Shown: positions 29,417 through 38,062 of the stretch, one piece after another
How positions within the stretch are numbered: position 1 is the stretch's first letter
How the letters are laid out: each line of letters begins with the position of its first letter
Assembly (NCBI RefSeq): GCF_040838345.1
Contig: NZ_JBAKFF010000001.1
Span: 186,001 to 250,000 of the forward strand
Source of the DNA: Spiribacter sp. 1M189
Lineage (GTDB): Bacteria; Pseudomonadota; Gammaproteobacteria; Nitrococcales; Nitrococcaceae
Reading direction: 5' to 3'
Length of the DNA: 64,000 nt
Position numbers and translations under genes: made by a program
The notes under the pieces: model-generated
The model's input: only the letters and a program-made list of their open reading frames with translations
Told to the model about the DNA's origin: nothing
Database searches by the model: none

Positions 29417-29659
29417 ATGGACCGGCAGGAGCTTATCGTCGCCCTCAGGCGCGGCAACATCCCGGACAAGTACTTGGGCGCATTGCTCAATGAGCGCGTT
29501 CCGGCATGGTCGCCATCGAATCGTGCTATCGATGGTTCGATCAATAGCGTCCTGCAATACCGGGACACGCCGGAGATGCGAACCAACATTCAGGAGCGCC
29601 TCCAGTGGATGAGGAAAGCACTGATTCAGAACCAGAGGGAGCTACTTCGGAGCGACTGA
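29417..29659 (+). CDS. Hypothetical small protein near the right end
   Basis: An 80-aa hydrophilic, helical frame (MDRQELIVALRRGN start; QWMRKALIQNQRELL end) with no recognised domain and only a weak ribosome binding site. It lies between the degenerate and the intact right att sites and may be a remnant of a separate insertion. Confidence 0.35.
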   Translation: MDRQELIVALRRGNIPDKYLGALLNERVPAWSPSNRAIDGSINSVLQYRDTPEMRTNIQERLQWMRKALIQNQRELLRSD

Positions 29660-29679
29660 ACTGCACCGATTCTGAACCG
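29658..29679 (+). repeat. Right copy of the 22-bp end repeat
   Basis: Twenty of 22 bases match 20074-20095 in the same orientation; see the left copy. Confidence 0.5.
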
Positions 29680-29761
29680 GCGGTGAGCCGATTGGGACCG
29701 GACGCGAAACTCTACGCCGTTTATAATCAGCTAGTTACAACTCTGTCAGGCTGATTTCAGA

Positions 29762-29810
29762 CATTCGTAATGCGTAGGTCCGCGGTTCGAATCCGTGCGC
29801 CGGCACCAGT
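29762..29810 (+). repeat. attR: right 49-bp direct repeat
   Basis: Identical to 19959-20007. Only the 3' part of the tRNA is present, without D-arm or 5' acceptor strand, so it is not a gene. It is followed by an 11-C tract (29815-29825) and the end of the antiporter operon, which was the original neighbour of tRNA-Thr. Confidence 0.93.
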
Positions 29811-29831
29811 TTCACCCCCCCCCCCTCTCGC

Positions 29832-31514
29832 CTAGCGGCCCAGCCCGAAGACCAGCAGCATCGCCAGCACGATGGCTGTCCACAATGCCATGGATCCGGT
29901 GGGCCAGCTGCGCAGCGGCCAGCCACTGAGGCGCAGATGCGTAGCGGCATCTTCGGCCTGACGGAAAACCCGCATGAATGCCCCACGCGCCGTGCCGTCG
30001 GCGCTCACGATCCAGTGGCGCAGTGCGAGCACCGCCTGCCTGCCCGGCACGCGGTAGAACCAGTCCAGATCCAGGCTCAGTTTATCCTTGCCGCCCAGCA
30101 TGCCGAGCAGCAGGAAGAAGGCGAGACCCGTGAACAACAGCAGCTCCATCTCCTTGATCAGATGGCTGGCCGTGTAGGCGTTGTAGTCCACGGGGTAGGG
30201 GAGGATGGCGTAGAGCCAACCCGGCAATATCCCGATCACGAAGCAGAGCAGGGCTGCGATGCCCATGGCGATGCGCATGTTCAGCGGGGCCTCCGGCGGA
30301 CGCAGGCCGGCATCCCGGCCCATGAAGGTATACCAGGGCAACTTGAGCGTCGTGCTCATGAACGTGCCGACGCCGGCGAGGGTCATGAGCAGGAAGACCA
30401 CCGCCCGACCCTCCACCGCCGCCGCCTCGATGATCATGGTCTTGCTCACGAAGCCGCTGAACAGGGGAAAGGCGGAGATCGACAGGCCACCCACCATATA
30501 GAGCAGGAAGGTGATGGGCATGCTTCGGTAGAGTCCGCCCAGTTCGGTCAGCCGGCTGCGACCGGTCATCTGCAGCACCGCACCCGCGCCCATCAGCAGC
30601 AATGCCTTGTAGAGAATGTGGGTGAAGGCATGCGCTGCGGTGCCACTGATCGCCAGCGCGCTGCCCAGCCCCACGCCGGCCACCATGTAACCCACCTGGC
30701 TGACGATGTGATAGGCGAGCAGCCGGCGGATGTCATTGACGAGAAAGGCGTAGGTCACGCCGTAGAGCGTCATCAGCACGCCCAGCCAGACCAGCAGCTC
30801 GGTGCCGGGGAAGCCGCGGGCCAGCACATAGACGGCGGTCTTGGTGGTGAAGGCGCTCAGGAAGACCGTGCCGGTGACGGTGGCCTCCGGATAGGCATCC
30901 GGCAGCCAGGCATGCAGCGGCGGCGCGGCGGCGTTGATCAGGAAGGCCACCAGAATCAGCCAGAAGGCCGGTCCACCCCCCTGCAGCGGCTCGAAGGCCA
31001 GGCTGCCGGTGTGCAGCCAGTAGGCGATGATGCCGGCGAGCAGCAGCATTCCGCCCAGCGCATGGATGATCAGGTAGCGAAAGCCGGCGTCGTAGGCGGC
31101 CTGGCGACGTCGCCGCCAGATCAGCCAGACCGAGGAGATCATCATGATCTCCCAGAACACGTACAGGGTGATCAGATCACCCGCCAGCACGGCGCCCAGG
31201 CCGGAGGCGGCATAGAGCGTGGCGGCGACATGCTGCGCGCCGTCATCGACCTGCAGGGCGAAGATATTGCCGATGAACAGGATGAGGGCAAAGATATAGG
31301 CGAAGACGAGGCTCAGGCCATCGGCCCGCAGCGGTGTGAGTTCCACCCCCGCGAAGTGCAGATCAACCCGCGCGCCGTCCGGCAGTGCGATCACCAGCAG
31401 CAGCACGATAAGCGGCAGGGCCAGCTGCCAGACCTGGCGTGACCGTCCCTGGAGCACGCCCAGTGGCAGCGCGCCCAGCATCAGCAGTAGCGCCGGGTGG
31501 AGCCACTCAGCCAT
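29832..31514 (-). CDS. Mrp/NuoL-like antiporter subunit D, third copy
   Basis: A 560-aa polytopic membrane protein of the proton_antipo_M family. Conserved features are the charged TM5 region (LYVFWEIMMISSVWLIWRRR), AAPPLHAWLPDAYPEA, RRLLAYHIVSQVGYM and HALFTHILYKALLLMGAG-like segment (AHAFTHILYKALL). It carries a long C-terminal extension after about residue 430, closer to NuoL/MrpA-type subunits than the two shorter copies upstream, so it may fill the role of the missing MrpA. It is the last gene of the operon and overlaps the 103-aa gene by 8 nt. Confidence 0.88.
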   Translation of the reverse strand: MAEWLHPALLLMLGALPLGVLQGRSRQVWQLALPLIVLLLVIALPDGARVDLHFAGVELTPLRADGLSLVFAYIFALILFIGNIFALQVDDGAQHVAATLYAASGLGAVLAGDLITLYVFWEIMMISSVWLIWRRRRQAAYDAGFRYLIIHALGGMLLLAGIIAYWLHTGSLAFEPLQGGGPAFWLILVAFLINAAAPPLHAWLPDAYPEATVTGTVFLSAFTTKTAVYVLARGFPGTELLVWLGVLMTLYGVTYAFLVNDIRRLLAYHIVSQVGYMVAGVGLGSALAISGTAAHAFTHILYKALLLMGAGAVLQMTGRSRLTELGGLYRSMPITFLLYMVGGLSISAFPLFSGFVSKTMIIEAAAVEGRAVVFLLMTLAGVGTFMSTTLKLPWYTFMGRDAGLRPPEAPLNMRIAMGIAALLCFVIGILPGWLYAILPYPVDYNAYTASHLIKEMELLLFTGLAFFLLLGMLGGKDKLSLDLDWFYRVPGRQAVLALRHWIVSADGTARGAFMRVFRQAEDAATHLRLSGWPLRSWPTGSMALWTAIVLAMLLVFGLGR

Positions 31515-31818
31515 CGGCGGACTCCTCGTCCCGCTCTTCTGCCTCCCGCGCGTCCCGCCTTGTGTAGTAATCCGATGATCGATAGACGAGGCCGTAGCCG
31601 ATCGCCTTATACAGCCCGATCAGGGCCAGCGCCCCGAGAAAGGCATAGACCGCCGTGAAGCCCGGAATGCCATCCCATGGGAACCGGCTGTAGTGAGTGG
31701 GTTTGAGGATATCGATCAGCACCACGAGCACCATCAGGCCGATCATGATCCAGCGCAGCAGCCGGGCACGCTGGACGAGGGCGTCGAGTACGCGGGCGGT
31801 GGCGTTGACGGCTTTCAT
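31507..31818 (-). CDS. Small membrane protein of the antiporter operon
   Basis: A 103-aa protein with two hydrophobic segments (about residues 22-42 and 55-75) and an acidic/basic C-terminal tail rich in Glu and Asp. No named family is recognised. Its position between two MrpD-like genes and the overlap with the downstream one suggest an accessory subunit or assembly factor of the complex. Confidence 0.75.
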   Translation of the reverse strand: MKAVNATARVLDALVQRARLLRWIMIGLMVLVVLIDILKPTHYSRFPWDGIPGFTAVYAFLGALALIGLYKAIGYGLVYRSSDYYTRRDAREAEERDEESADG

Positions 31819-31831
31819 GCGAACCTCTTTC

Positions 31832-33292
31832 TCACTGTCCCTGGATGCCCATGGCGAGCAGTTGATAGGCCGGTGCGGCGAGGATGAACAGCACCAGGGT
31901 GCCGGCCGCCGTCACGAGCAGCGGAATCAGACACATCGGTGGCGCCTCCGCCAGTCGCCGATGAGTCGGGTCATCGCCCGGGACCGGTCGCAGGAAGGCC
32001 CGCATGACCGGCGGCATGAGGTAGCCCACATTGAGCAGGGTGCTCAGCATGAACGCCCCGACAACGACGTACTGCCCGGCGCTCCAGGCACCGCTCACCA
32101 GGTACCACTTGCTCCAGAACCCACCGGTGGGCGGTAGGCCGATGACACATAGCGCGCCGATGAAGAAAGCGAGCATCGTCAGAGGCATGCGTCGCGCGAG
32201 ACCATCCATGCCGCTGACCGTGTTGATGCCGCTGGCCACATAAATCGCGCCGGCACAGAAAAACAGCGTGATCTTGCCGAAGCCATGCATGAGCATGTGC
32301 AGCCCGCCACCGATTGCCGCCAGCTCGGTCGCCAGCAGCGCGCCGGTGACGATATAGGCGAGCTGGCTGACGGTGGAATAGGCAAGACGTGCCTTGAGGT
32401 TGTCCTGGTGCATCGCCACCAGGGAGGCCGCCAGCATGGTGAACACGGCGACGTAGAGCATGAACGGCTGGGTGACCAGCTCCCGCAGGTAATCCAGGCC
32501 GAAGACATAGAGCGCCACGGTCAGGACACTGAACACACCCGCCTTGACCACGGCCACGGCATGCAGCAGCGCCGAGACGGGCGTGGGCGCCACCATGGCG
32601 GCGGGCAGCCAGCGGTGAAAGGGCATCAGCGCCGCCTTGCCGATGCCGAAGAGCAGCGCCACCAGCAGCAGGGCACCGGCCCCCGGCGGAACCGCACCGG
32701 CCAGTATGCCGTCGCGACTGAAACTGAGTGTGCCAGTGGCATCCCAGATCCAGATGATGGATGGCAGCATCAGGCCGACGCTGGTCACCAGCAACAGCCC
32801 CAGATAGGTCCTGGCGCCGGCCCGTGCCTTTGCCGTCCCGGTATGCGCGACCAGTGGATAGGTCGACACGGAGAGGATCTCGTAGAAGAGGTAGAGCGTG
32901 AGCAGGTTCTCGGCGAAGGCGATCCCCATGGCAGCGCCGAGGGCGATGGCATAACAGGCCATGAACCGGGCCAGGTTACTGTAGCCCCCGGCCTTCAGAT
33001 AGCCGATCGCGTAGGGGGTGGCGACGATATAGAGCGCGGAGGCCAGCAGGGCGAAGATCAGCCCCAGAGGCTGGACCGCCAGCGTGATCTCCAGTCCGGG
33101 GACCAGCTCGATCAGCTGCTGCGTCATGGCATCGCCACCGGCGATGCGATTGACCGCGAGTCCGATGACCGTCAGCAACAGCGGTACCGGCAGTGCGAAA
33201 CAGATCAGATCACGCAGACCGGGGCGACGCGACGCCAGCGCAATCAGCGCGGCCCCGATGAAAGGAATGGCAACAGCGGCGAGCGGTGTCAC
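31832..33292 (-). CDS. Mrp-type antiporter subunit D, second copy
   Basis: A 486-aa member of the proton_antipo_M family with about 14 membrane segments. It has the family marks LTLYLFYEILSVSTYPLVAH, ALMPFHRWLPAAMVAPTPVSALLHAVAVVKAG and ARLAYSTVSQLAYI, including the conserved Glu and Lys residues of ion-translocating subunits. It overlaps the first mrpD by 4 nt. It probably forms one of several ion channels in the complex, expelling Na+ in exchange for H+. Confidence 0.92.
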   Translation of the reverse strand: MTPLAAVAIPFIGAALIALASRRPGLRDLICFALPVPLLLTVIGLAVNRIAGGDAMTQQLIELVPGLEITLAVQPLGLIFALLASALYIVATPYAIGYLKAGGYSNLARFMACYAIALGAAMGIAFAENLLTLYLFYEILSVSTYPLVAHTGTAKARAGARTYLGLLLVTSVGLMLPSIIWIWDATGTLSFSRDGILAGAVPPGAGALLLVALLFGIGKAALMPFHRWLPAAMVAPTPVSALLHAVAVVKAGVFSVLTVALYVFGLDYLRELVTQPFMLYVAVFTMLAASLVAMHQDNLKARLAYSTVSQLAYIVTGALLATELAAIGGGLHMLMHGFGKITLFFCAGAIYVASGINTVSGMDGLARRMPLTMLAFFIGALCVIGLPPTGGFWSKWYLVSGAWSAGQYVVVGAFMLSTLLNVGYLMPPVMRAFLRPVPGDDPTHRRLAEAPPMCLIPLLVTAAGTLVLFILAAPAYQLLAMGIQGQ

Positions 33293-34776
33293 GGCAGCAG
33301 CCTCCCGCCGACCAGGGCCTCGGCGGCCATGCTCGCGCCGCCGACGGTCAGCCGCGTATCAATACCGAACCAGAAATTGGCCGCGACCAGCAGCCAGACG
33401 GGCACCAGCAGGGTCCAGTGCGCTTCCTCGACCGCAGGCGCATCCTCCGGGCGTGGCTGGAGCCAGGCGATTTCCACCACCCGAGCGATATACACCAGCG
33501 CCATGAGTGAGGTGATCAGGATCAGCACCACCAGCCAGATCTGGCCGGCTTCCATCGCGGCACTGATGAGGTACCACTTGCTGATGAAGCCAGCCGTGGG
33601 CGGAATCCCGATCAGGCTGACGCCGGCCAGGGCGAAAGCGGTGAGTGTCCAGGGCATCTCGCGGCCGACGCCGCGCATGTCCTCGAGTTTGACGCTGCCG
33701 AGCCGCCAGGCGACGAGGCCGGCGCTCGCGAACAGCGCCGCCTTCATCAGGCCGTGGTTGAACAGATGCAGGAACGCGGCGGTGAGGCCCGCGAGGCTCA
33801 CCAGGCTGACGCCCAGCACCATGTAGCCCACCTGGGCCACCGACGAGTAGGCCAGCATGCGCTTGAGGTTGGCCTGCATCATCGCCAGCCAGGAGCCGGC
33901 AAACATGCCGCCGAGGGCCATGACCATCAGGGCCGCGCTCAGTGGCAGGGCGGTAAAGCTGTAGGACGGCTCGAAGACGTCATAGATGAAGCGCAGCATC
34001 ACGTACAGCGCCACCTTGGTCGCCGTGGCGGCGAGCAGGGCACTGATCAGCGAGGGAGCATAGGTATAGGCGTTCGGCAGCCAGTGATGCAGCGGGAACA
34101 GCGCCAGCTTGATGGCGAGACCCACCACGATGAAGCCCAGGGCGACCTGCATCGCACGGGATGCCTCGGTGGCCGGCAGACGCTCGGCCAGATCGGCCAT
34201 GTTCAGCGTCCCGGTCAGGATATACAGGAACGCGATGCCGATGAGCAGGAAGGTGGCGCCAACCGTGCCCATGATCAGATAGCGGAATGCGGCCAGCAGC
34301 GCCCGCCGGTCCCGGCCATGGCCGATCAGGCCGTAGGTGGCAAGCGACGAGATCTCAAGGAAGACGAAGACGTTGAAGACGTCGCCGGTCAGGGTGATGC
34401 CCAGCAGCCCGGCGACCGCAATGAGCAGCAGGGCATAGAAGCTGCCCTGCCGTTCCGGGACCTCGGCATCCACGATCGGCCGCCCCCAGGGCAGCAGAAC
34501 CGAGGCCACACCGGTGATCAGCAGCGCCACGAAGGCATTGGCGGCATCCACCCGATATTCGATACCCACGGGCGGCGCCCAATTGCCGAAGGCATAGCTC
34601 AAAGTGCCGCCGTCGAATACCGCGGCAAGGGTCAGCGCCGAGAGCACGAAGGCGGTTGCCATGCTCGCCGTTGTCAGCAGCCAGGGCAGGGCGCGACCCG
34701 GCAGCAGCGCACAGATCGGGCCGGCGATCAGCGGAATCAGCACGATGAAGGGCATCAGCTCGGTGATCGAACTCAT
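33289..34776 (-). CDS. mrpD: Mrp-type Na+/H+ antiporter subunit D
   Basis: A 495-aa proton_antipo_M protein, closest of the three copies to canonical MrpD by its place after mrpC. It shows VFVFLEISSLATYGLIGHG, IKLALFPLHHWLPNAYTYAPS, KVALYVMLRF and KRMLAYSSVAQVGYMVLG. Membrane-embedded Glu and Lys residues expected for translocation are present. It overlaps mrpC by 4 nt. Confidence 0.93.
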   Translation of the reverse strand: MSSITELMPFIVLIPLIAGPICALLPGRALPWLLTTASMATAFVLSALTLAAVFDGGTLSYAFGNWAPPVGIEYRVDAANAFVALLITGVASVLLPWGRPIVDAEVPERQGSFYALLLIAVAGLLGITLTGDVFNVFVFLEISSLATYGLIGHGRDRRALLAAFRYLIMGTVGATFLLIGIAFLYILTGTLNMADLAERLPATEASRAMQVALGFIVVGLAIKLALFPLHHWLPNAYTYAPSLISALLAATATKVALYVMLRFIYDVFEPSYSFTALPLSAALMVMALGGMFAGSWLAMMQANLKRMLAYSSVAQVGYMVLGVSLVSLAGLTAAFLHLFNHGLMKAALFASAGLVAWRLGSVKLEDMRGVGREMPWTLTAFALAGVSLIGIPPTAGFISKWYLISAAMEAGQIWLVVLILITSLMALVYIARVVEIAWLQPRPEDAPAVEEAHWTLLVPVWLLVAANFWFGIDTRLTVGGASMAAEALVGGRLLP

Positions 34777-35132
34777 GCGCGATCGTCCCCCTCGACCGCA
34801 TCGATGGCGTCGTCGTCAATGCTGCCGTAGGCCTCGCGGATCCGCACGGTCAGTGCCAGCCCGACCGCCGTGGTGGCAATGCCCACCACGATCGCCGTGA
34901 GAATGAGTACATGCGGCAGGGGATTGGAGTAGACATCCACCCCCTCGCGCAGGACCGGCGTGGCGCCCCCGATGACCTTGCCGGCAGAGATGAAGAGGAT
35001 GAAAACCGAGGTCTGGAAAATCCCCAGGCCAATGATTTTCTTGATCATATTGCCGCGCACGATCATGCAGTAGTAGCCGATCATCATCAGCACGATCACG
35101 GCCCAGTAGTTGAAGAAGCTGAGCACGGTCAT
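34773..35132 (-). CDS. mrpC: Mrp-type antiporter subunit C (NuoK-like)
   Basis: A 119-aa protein with three membrane segments, homologous to NuoK/MnhC: IGYYCMIVRGNMIKKIIGL, GIFQTSVFILFIS, and PLPHVLILTAIVVGIATTAVGLAL. The ATG at 35130-35132 overlaps the mrpB stop codon (ATGA). An acidic C-terminal tail follows the third helix. Confidence 0.92.
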   Translation of the reverse strand: MTVLSFFNYWAVIVLMMIGYYCMIVRGNMIKKIIGLGIFQTSVFILFISAGKVIGGATPVLREGVDVYSNPLPHVLILTAIVVGIATTAVGLALTVRIREAYGSIDDDAIDAVEGDDRA

Positions 35133-35605
35133 TGGCGGTCGGTCTCCACATCGTCGGCCGCGTCCGGGTCGAGACCGGCGGCCAGGCTGTCGGCACGTCG
35201 GCGGGCGAAGAGCAGGAAGAACAGCATCACCACCGAGGCCACCGTGACGCCGACACCGAATTCCACCAGGATGATGCCGGCCTGCTGAGCCGCCTTGGGC
35301 GCTTCGAGCAGCGGGTAGAAGTCGAGGAACCGTCCACCGAGGACAACCCCCAGCAGGCCGATGGCGGCATACAGCAGCACACCGAGGCAGGCGAGCGTAT
35401 AGATCACGCGCTGGGGAATGATCCTCAGGCCGGTGTCCAGGCCGTAGATGAAAACGAACAGGATCCAGGCGGCCGCGAACAGGACACCCGCCTGGAAGCC
35501 GCCGCCCGGCGAGTATTCGCCATGGAACTGGACGTAGAGGCCGAAGAGCATCATCAGCGGGATCAGGAAGCGGGCAACGACGACCAGGATGGCGTTGTCT
35601 TTCAC
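35129..35605 (-). CDS. mrpB: Mrp-type antiporter subunit B
   Basis: A 158-aa membrane protein of the MnhB family with the diagnostic GEYSPGGGFQAGVLFAAAW segment and four hydrophobic helices. The C-terminal tail is rich in Asp. It overlaps its neighbours by 4 nt on both sides, indicating tight translational coupling. Confidence 0.92.
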   Translation of the reverse strand: MKDNAILVVVARFLIPLMMLFGLYVQFHGEYSPGGGFQAGVLFAAAWILFVFIYGLDTGLRIIPQRVIYTLACLGVLLYAAIGLLGVVLGGRFLDFYPLLEAPKAAQQAGIILVEFGVGVTVASVVMLFFLLFARRRADSLAAGLDPDAADDVETDRQ

Positions 35606-36114
35606 GAGTCCTGCTCCTCACCCCGCCGGCGCCGCCTGGGCGCGGGCGACAGCAGGGCGTACACCGCGATGCCGGCGGTGAGGATCACCACCGCTTCACC
35701 CATGGTGTCGATGGATCGATAGCTCGCCAGCACCGCGGCCACCATATTGGGGATACCCATGTCGGCGTACGTCTGCTCAATGAAATAGGGGGCGAGGTGC
35801 TGTTGGACGGGGTTGTCCGGATGGCCGAACTGCGGCAGATCGAAGGAGGCATAGACCAGCGCCGCGCCGGTGACCGTGACAATCGCCAGGGCGGGCAGGC
35901 TATGACCCGCCTGGCGCTTTTCATGCCGTGGCACGAGGGCGAGGACGGCGAGAATCAGCACCGTGCTGATACCGGCGCCGACAGCCGCCTCGGTGAGGGC
36001 CACGTCGCCGGCGTCCAGCGTGGCGAAAAGTCCCGCGATGGTGAGCGAGTAGATCGCGAACAGCATGGTGGCCTTCAGCAGGTCGCGGGTGACCACCACG
36101 GTGACCGCCACCAC
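35602..36114 (-). CDS. MbhD/MbhE-like antiporter subunit (equivalent to the MrpA C-terminus)
   Basis: A 170-aa membrane protein. The first 65 residues match the DUF4040/MbhD pattern (DLLKATMLFAIYSL, DVALTEAAVGAG), and the C-terminal part resembles MbhE, with an ASYRSIDTMGEAVVILTAGI motif. In classical Mrp systems these pieces are the C-terminal end of MrpA; here they are a separate subunit. The GTG at 36112-36114 is the first usual start codon, but hydrophobic residues continue in frame upstream, so translation may begin earlier at a rarer codon. Confidence 0.85.
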   Translation of the reverse strand: MVAVTVVVTRDLLKATMLFAIYSLTIAGLFATLDAGDVALTEAAVGAGISTVLILAVLALVPRHEKRQAGHSLPALAIVTVTGAALVYASFDLPQFGHPDNPVQQHLAPYFIEQTYADMGIPNMVAAVLASYRSIDTMGEAVVILTAGIAVYALLSPAPRRRRRGEEQDS

Positions 36115-36143
36115 GATCAGGAGCAGCAGCAGGACGATGTCGA

Positions 36144-36485
36144 TCAGGTGTTCGATGATCCATCTCCCTTGCGCCGGGCCGCTGCCAGCAGAGGCTGCAG
36201 GCCGGCTGCCATGGCGGCACGGGCCGTGGCATGCGATGCCGTCGGCGTGGTGAACAGCAGGAACAGCAGGATCAGCAGCAGCTTGAACGTCAGGATGCTC
36301 CAGCCCGCCTGCAGCATCAGGCCGCCGATGATGAGCAGCGGCGCCAGCGTGTCGGTGATGCCCGCGGCATGAAGCCGCGTGAAGACATCCGGAAACCGCA
36401 TGACCCCGATCCCGCCGATGACGGCGAACGCCCCGCCAATCAGCATCATGGCCCCGGAGATCACGTCCACCAGCAATTCAGTCAT
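36144..36485 (-). CDS. mrpG: Mrp-type antiporter subunit G
   Basis: A 113-aa MnhG-family protein with three hydrophobic helices and the typical segments GGAFAVIGGIGVMRFPDVFTRLHA and TDTLAPLLIIGG. It overlaps mrpF by 8 nt. Confidence 0.92.
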   Translation of the reverse strand: MTELLVDVISGAMMLIGGAFAVIGGIGVMRFPDVFTRLHAAGITDTLAPLLIIGGLMLQAGWSILTFKLLLILLFLLFTTPTASHATARAAMAAGLQPLLAAARRKGDGSSNT

Positions 36486-36768
36486 GCTCCACCCTGCGGC
36501 TCGCGGCCAGGTCCCGCTGCCGGACCAGTTTGAGGATGGCGACGACGGCGAGGAAGTTGATCAGGGCATAGACGAGGGCGACGTCAATGAGATCGCCGTT
36601 GCCACTGAATTCGGCGATCAGCGCGATCAGAAGGACCGTCTTGGTGCCAAAGACATTGACGCCGACGATGGTGTCATAGACCGACGGGCCCTGGATGGCC
36701 CGCCAGAGGGCGAGTCCCATGGTGGTGAAGATGGCCAGGATGGTGCCCAGGACGACCGGCTCCATCAT
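36478..36768 (-). CDS. mrpF: Mrp-type antiporter subunit F
   Basis: A 96-aa MnhF-family protein with three hydrophobic segments and the family core RAIQGPSVYDTIVGVNVFGTK followed by DLIDVALVYALINFLAVVA. It overlaps mrpE by 4 nt. Confidence 0.92.
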   Translation of the reverse strand: MMEPVVLGTILAIFTTMGLALWRAIQGPSVYDTIVGVNVFGTKTVLLIALIAEFSGNGDLIDVALVYALINFLAVVAILKLVRQRDLAASRRVEHD

Positions 36769-37244
36769 TCATTGCCCTCGAGCCAGCGCACCCATCGAGC
36801 CATCTCGCCCTGGCGCAGATCCTCGGCGGCCTCGGGCAGGAGTGCATGGACCTGGATGCCATCGCCATCAGTTTCGAGTCGCGTCGTCACCGTGCCCGGC
36901 GTGAGGGTGATCGAGTTGCCGTAGGTGACGCGACCGACCCGGGTGCGCTGGTCCGCCGGCAGTTCGATGAGTGTCGGCTGCACGCGACGCGGATCGAGGA
37001 CCGCCCGTGCCACGGCGATATTCGACTTCACGACCTGCCAGACCAGCCAGCCCCAGTAGATTGGCAGTCGCCAGGACAGTGTCGCCGGGTCATGTTCCGC
37101 GCCCAGCACCTCCATGCGCTCGGTGAGCCAGACCACGAGGACGATGGAAGCGGCGCCAAGGGCGAACAACAGCGGCTTGTAGACTCCGGAGAGCCCGAGC
37201 CAGAGGATGGTCAGCACCACGGCGAGCGAGACGAAATAGCGCAT
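36765..37244 (-). CDS. mrpE: Mrp-type antiporter subunit E
   Basis: A 159-aa MnhE-family protein with two N-terminal membrane helices and a cytoplasmic domain containing SNIAVARAVLDP and YGNSITLTPGTVTT, the diagnostic segments. It is the first gene of the ten-gene operon E-F-G-(MbhD/E)-B-C-D-D2-small-D3, transcribed leftward and divergent from phoB. Mrp complexes exchange cytoplasmic Na+ for protons, matching a saline habitat. Confidence 0.93.
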   Translation of the reverse strand: MRYFVSLAVVLTILWLGLSGVYKPLLFALGAASIVLVVWLTERMEVLGAEHDPATLSWRLPIYWGWLVWQVVKSNIAVARAVLDPRRVQPTLIELPADQRTRVGRVTYGNSITLTPGTVTTRLETDGDGIQVHALLPEAAEDLRQGEMARWVRWLEGNE

Positions 37245-37301
37245 TGGCGGAAATGTACCAAGGTCGCTGGTCCCCTGCCAGCAGACCCGGGCATTGCAGG
37301 G

Positions 37302-37319
37302 TTGTCACAGTACCGCAAT
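37302..37319 (+). promoter_or_regulatory. Pho-box-like half-site upstream of phoB
   Basis: TTGTCACAG at 37302-37310 resembles the PhoB half-site CTGTCAT, with a weak second half 11 nt downstream. TATACT at 37331-37336 fits a -10 element at a suitable distance. The same TTGTCACA occurs before pstS. Autoregulation of phoB is usual, but this site is weak. Confidence 0.4.
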
Positions 37320-37363
37320 CTGCGTGACTTTATACTGCCGCTTTCACGTTATACTCAGGGGGC

Positions 37364-38050
37364 ATGGTGGCAAGCATTCTGCTCGTCGAGGACGAGGCGG
37401 CCATTCGCGAGATGGTGGCCATGGCGCTGGAGCGGGCCGGCTATCGGGTTCGCCACGCGGAGTCGGCCGAAGATGCGGATGCGGCCATCCGCCTCAGTCA
37501 GCCGGATCTCATCCTGCTCGACTGGATGCTGCCGGGGGAGAGCGGCATTGATTTCGCGCGCCGGCTGAAGCGCGAACGAATCACCCGGGAGATCCCGGTC
37601 ATTCTGCTGACCGCCCGGGGCGAGGAGGCCGATCGCATCCGCGGCCTCGACGCCGGCGCGGATGACTATGTGCCCAAACCCTTCTCCCCGCGCGAACTGG
37701 TGGCCCGGGTCAAGGCGGTCCTGCGTCGCGTCCAGCCCACCGCCAGCGAGGCGCCGGTGGAGATGCGGGGGTTGATGCTCGATCCGGTGAGCCATCGGGT
37801 GACCGGCGATGGCCGCAAGGTGGAGATGGGCCCCACCGAGTTCCGTCTGCTGCATTTTTTCATGACCCATCCGGATCGCGTATTCAATCGCGCGCAGCTT
37901 CTCGATAATGTCTGGGGTGCCAACGTTTATGTGGAGGAGCGTACCGTCGATGTCCATGTCCGTCGCCTGCGCAAGGCGCTTGCTCCTACGGGGCATGACG
38001 ATCTGCTGCAGACCGTGCGCGGCGCGGGATACCGTTTTTCCATCGATTGA
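37364..38050 (+). CDS. phoB: Phosphate regulon response regulator PhoB
   Basis: OmpR-family response regulator of 228 aa. The receiver domain (residues 1-120) has the acidic pair in LLVEDEA, the phosphoacceptor Asp in [11 protein letters not shown] and the Lys in YVPKPFSP. The C-terminal winged helix has LTP-like [22 protein letters not shown] and [15 protein letters not shown]. It binds Pho boxes when phosphate is low. phoR follows by 12 nt. Confidence 0.96.
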   Translation: MVASILLVEDEAAIREMVAMALERAGYRVRHAESAEDADAAIRLSQPDLILLDWMLPGESGIDFARRLKRERITREIPVILLTARGEEADRIRGLDAGADDYVPKPFSPRELVARVKAVLRRVQPTASEAPVEMRGLMLDPVSHRVTGDGRKVEMGPTEFRLLHFFMTHPDRVFNRAQLLDNVWGANVYVEERTVDVHVRRLRKALAPTGHDDLLQTVRGAGYRFSID

Positions 38051-38062
38051 CGGGCCGATCCC

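Noticed and set aside
29762-29810. A second tRNA-Thr gene at the right end
   Set aside because: Only the 3' portion is present; the D-arm and 5' acceptor strand are missing, so it is the att repeat.
29815-29825. An 11-C tract at the right junction as a phase-variation tract
   Set aside because: It lies between a stop codon and the att repeat, not in a gene or an identifiable promoter, so slippage would have no visible target.
29937-33826. Two plus-strand frames of about 500 aa opposite the antiporter operon
   Set aside because: They are His/Gln/Arg-rich complements of membrane-protein genes and have no domain of their own.
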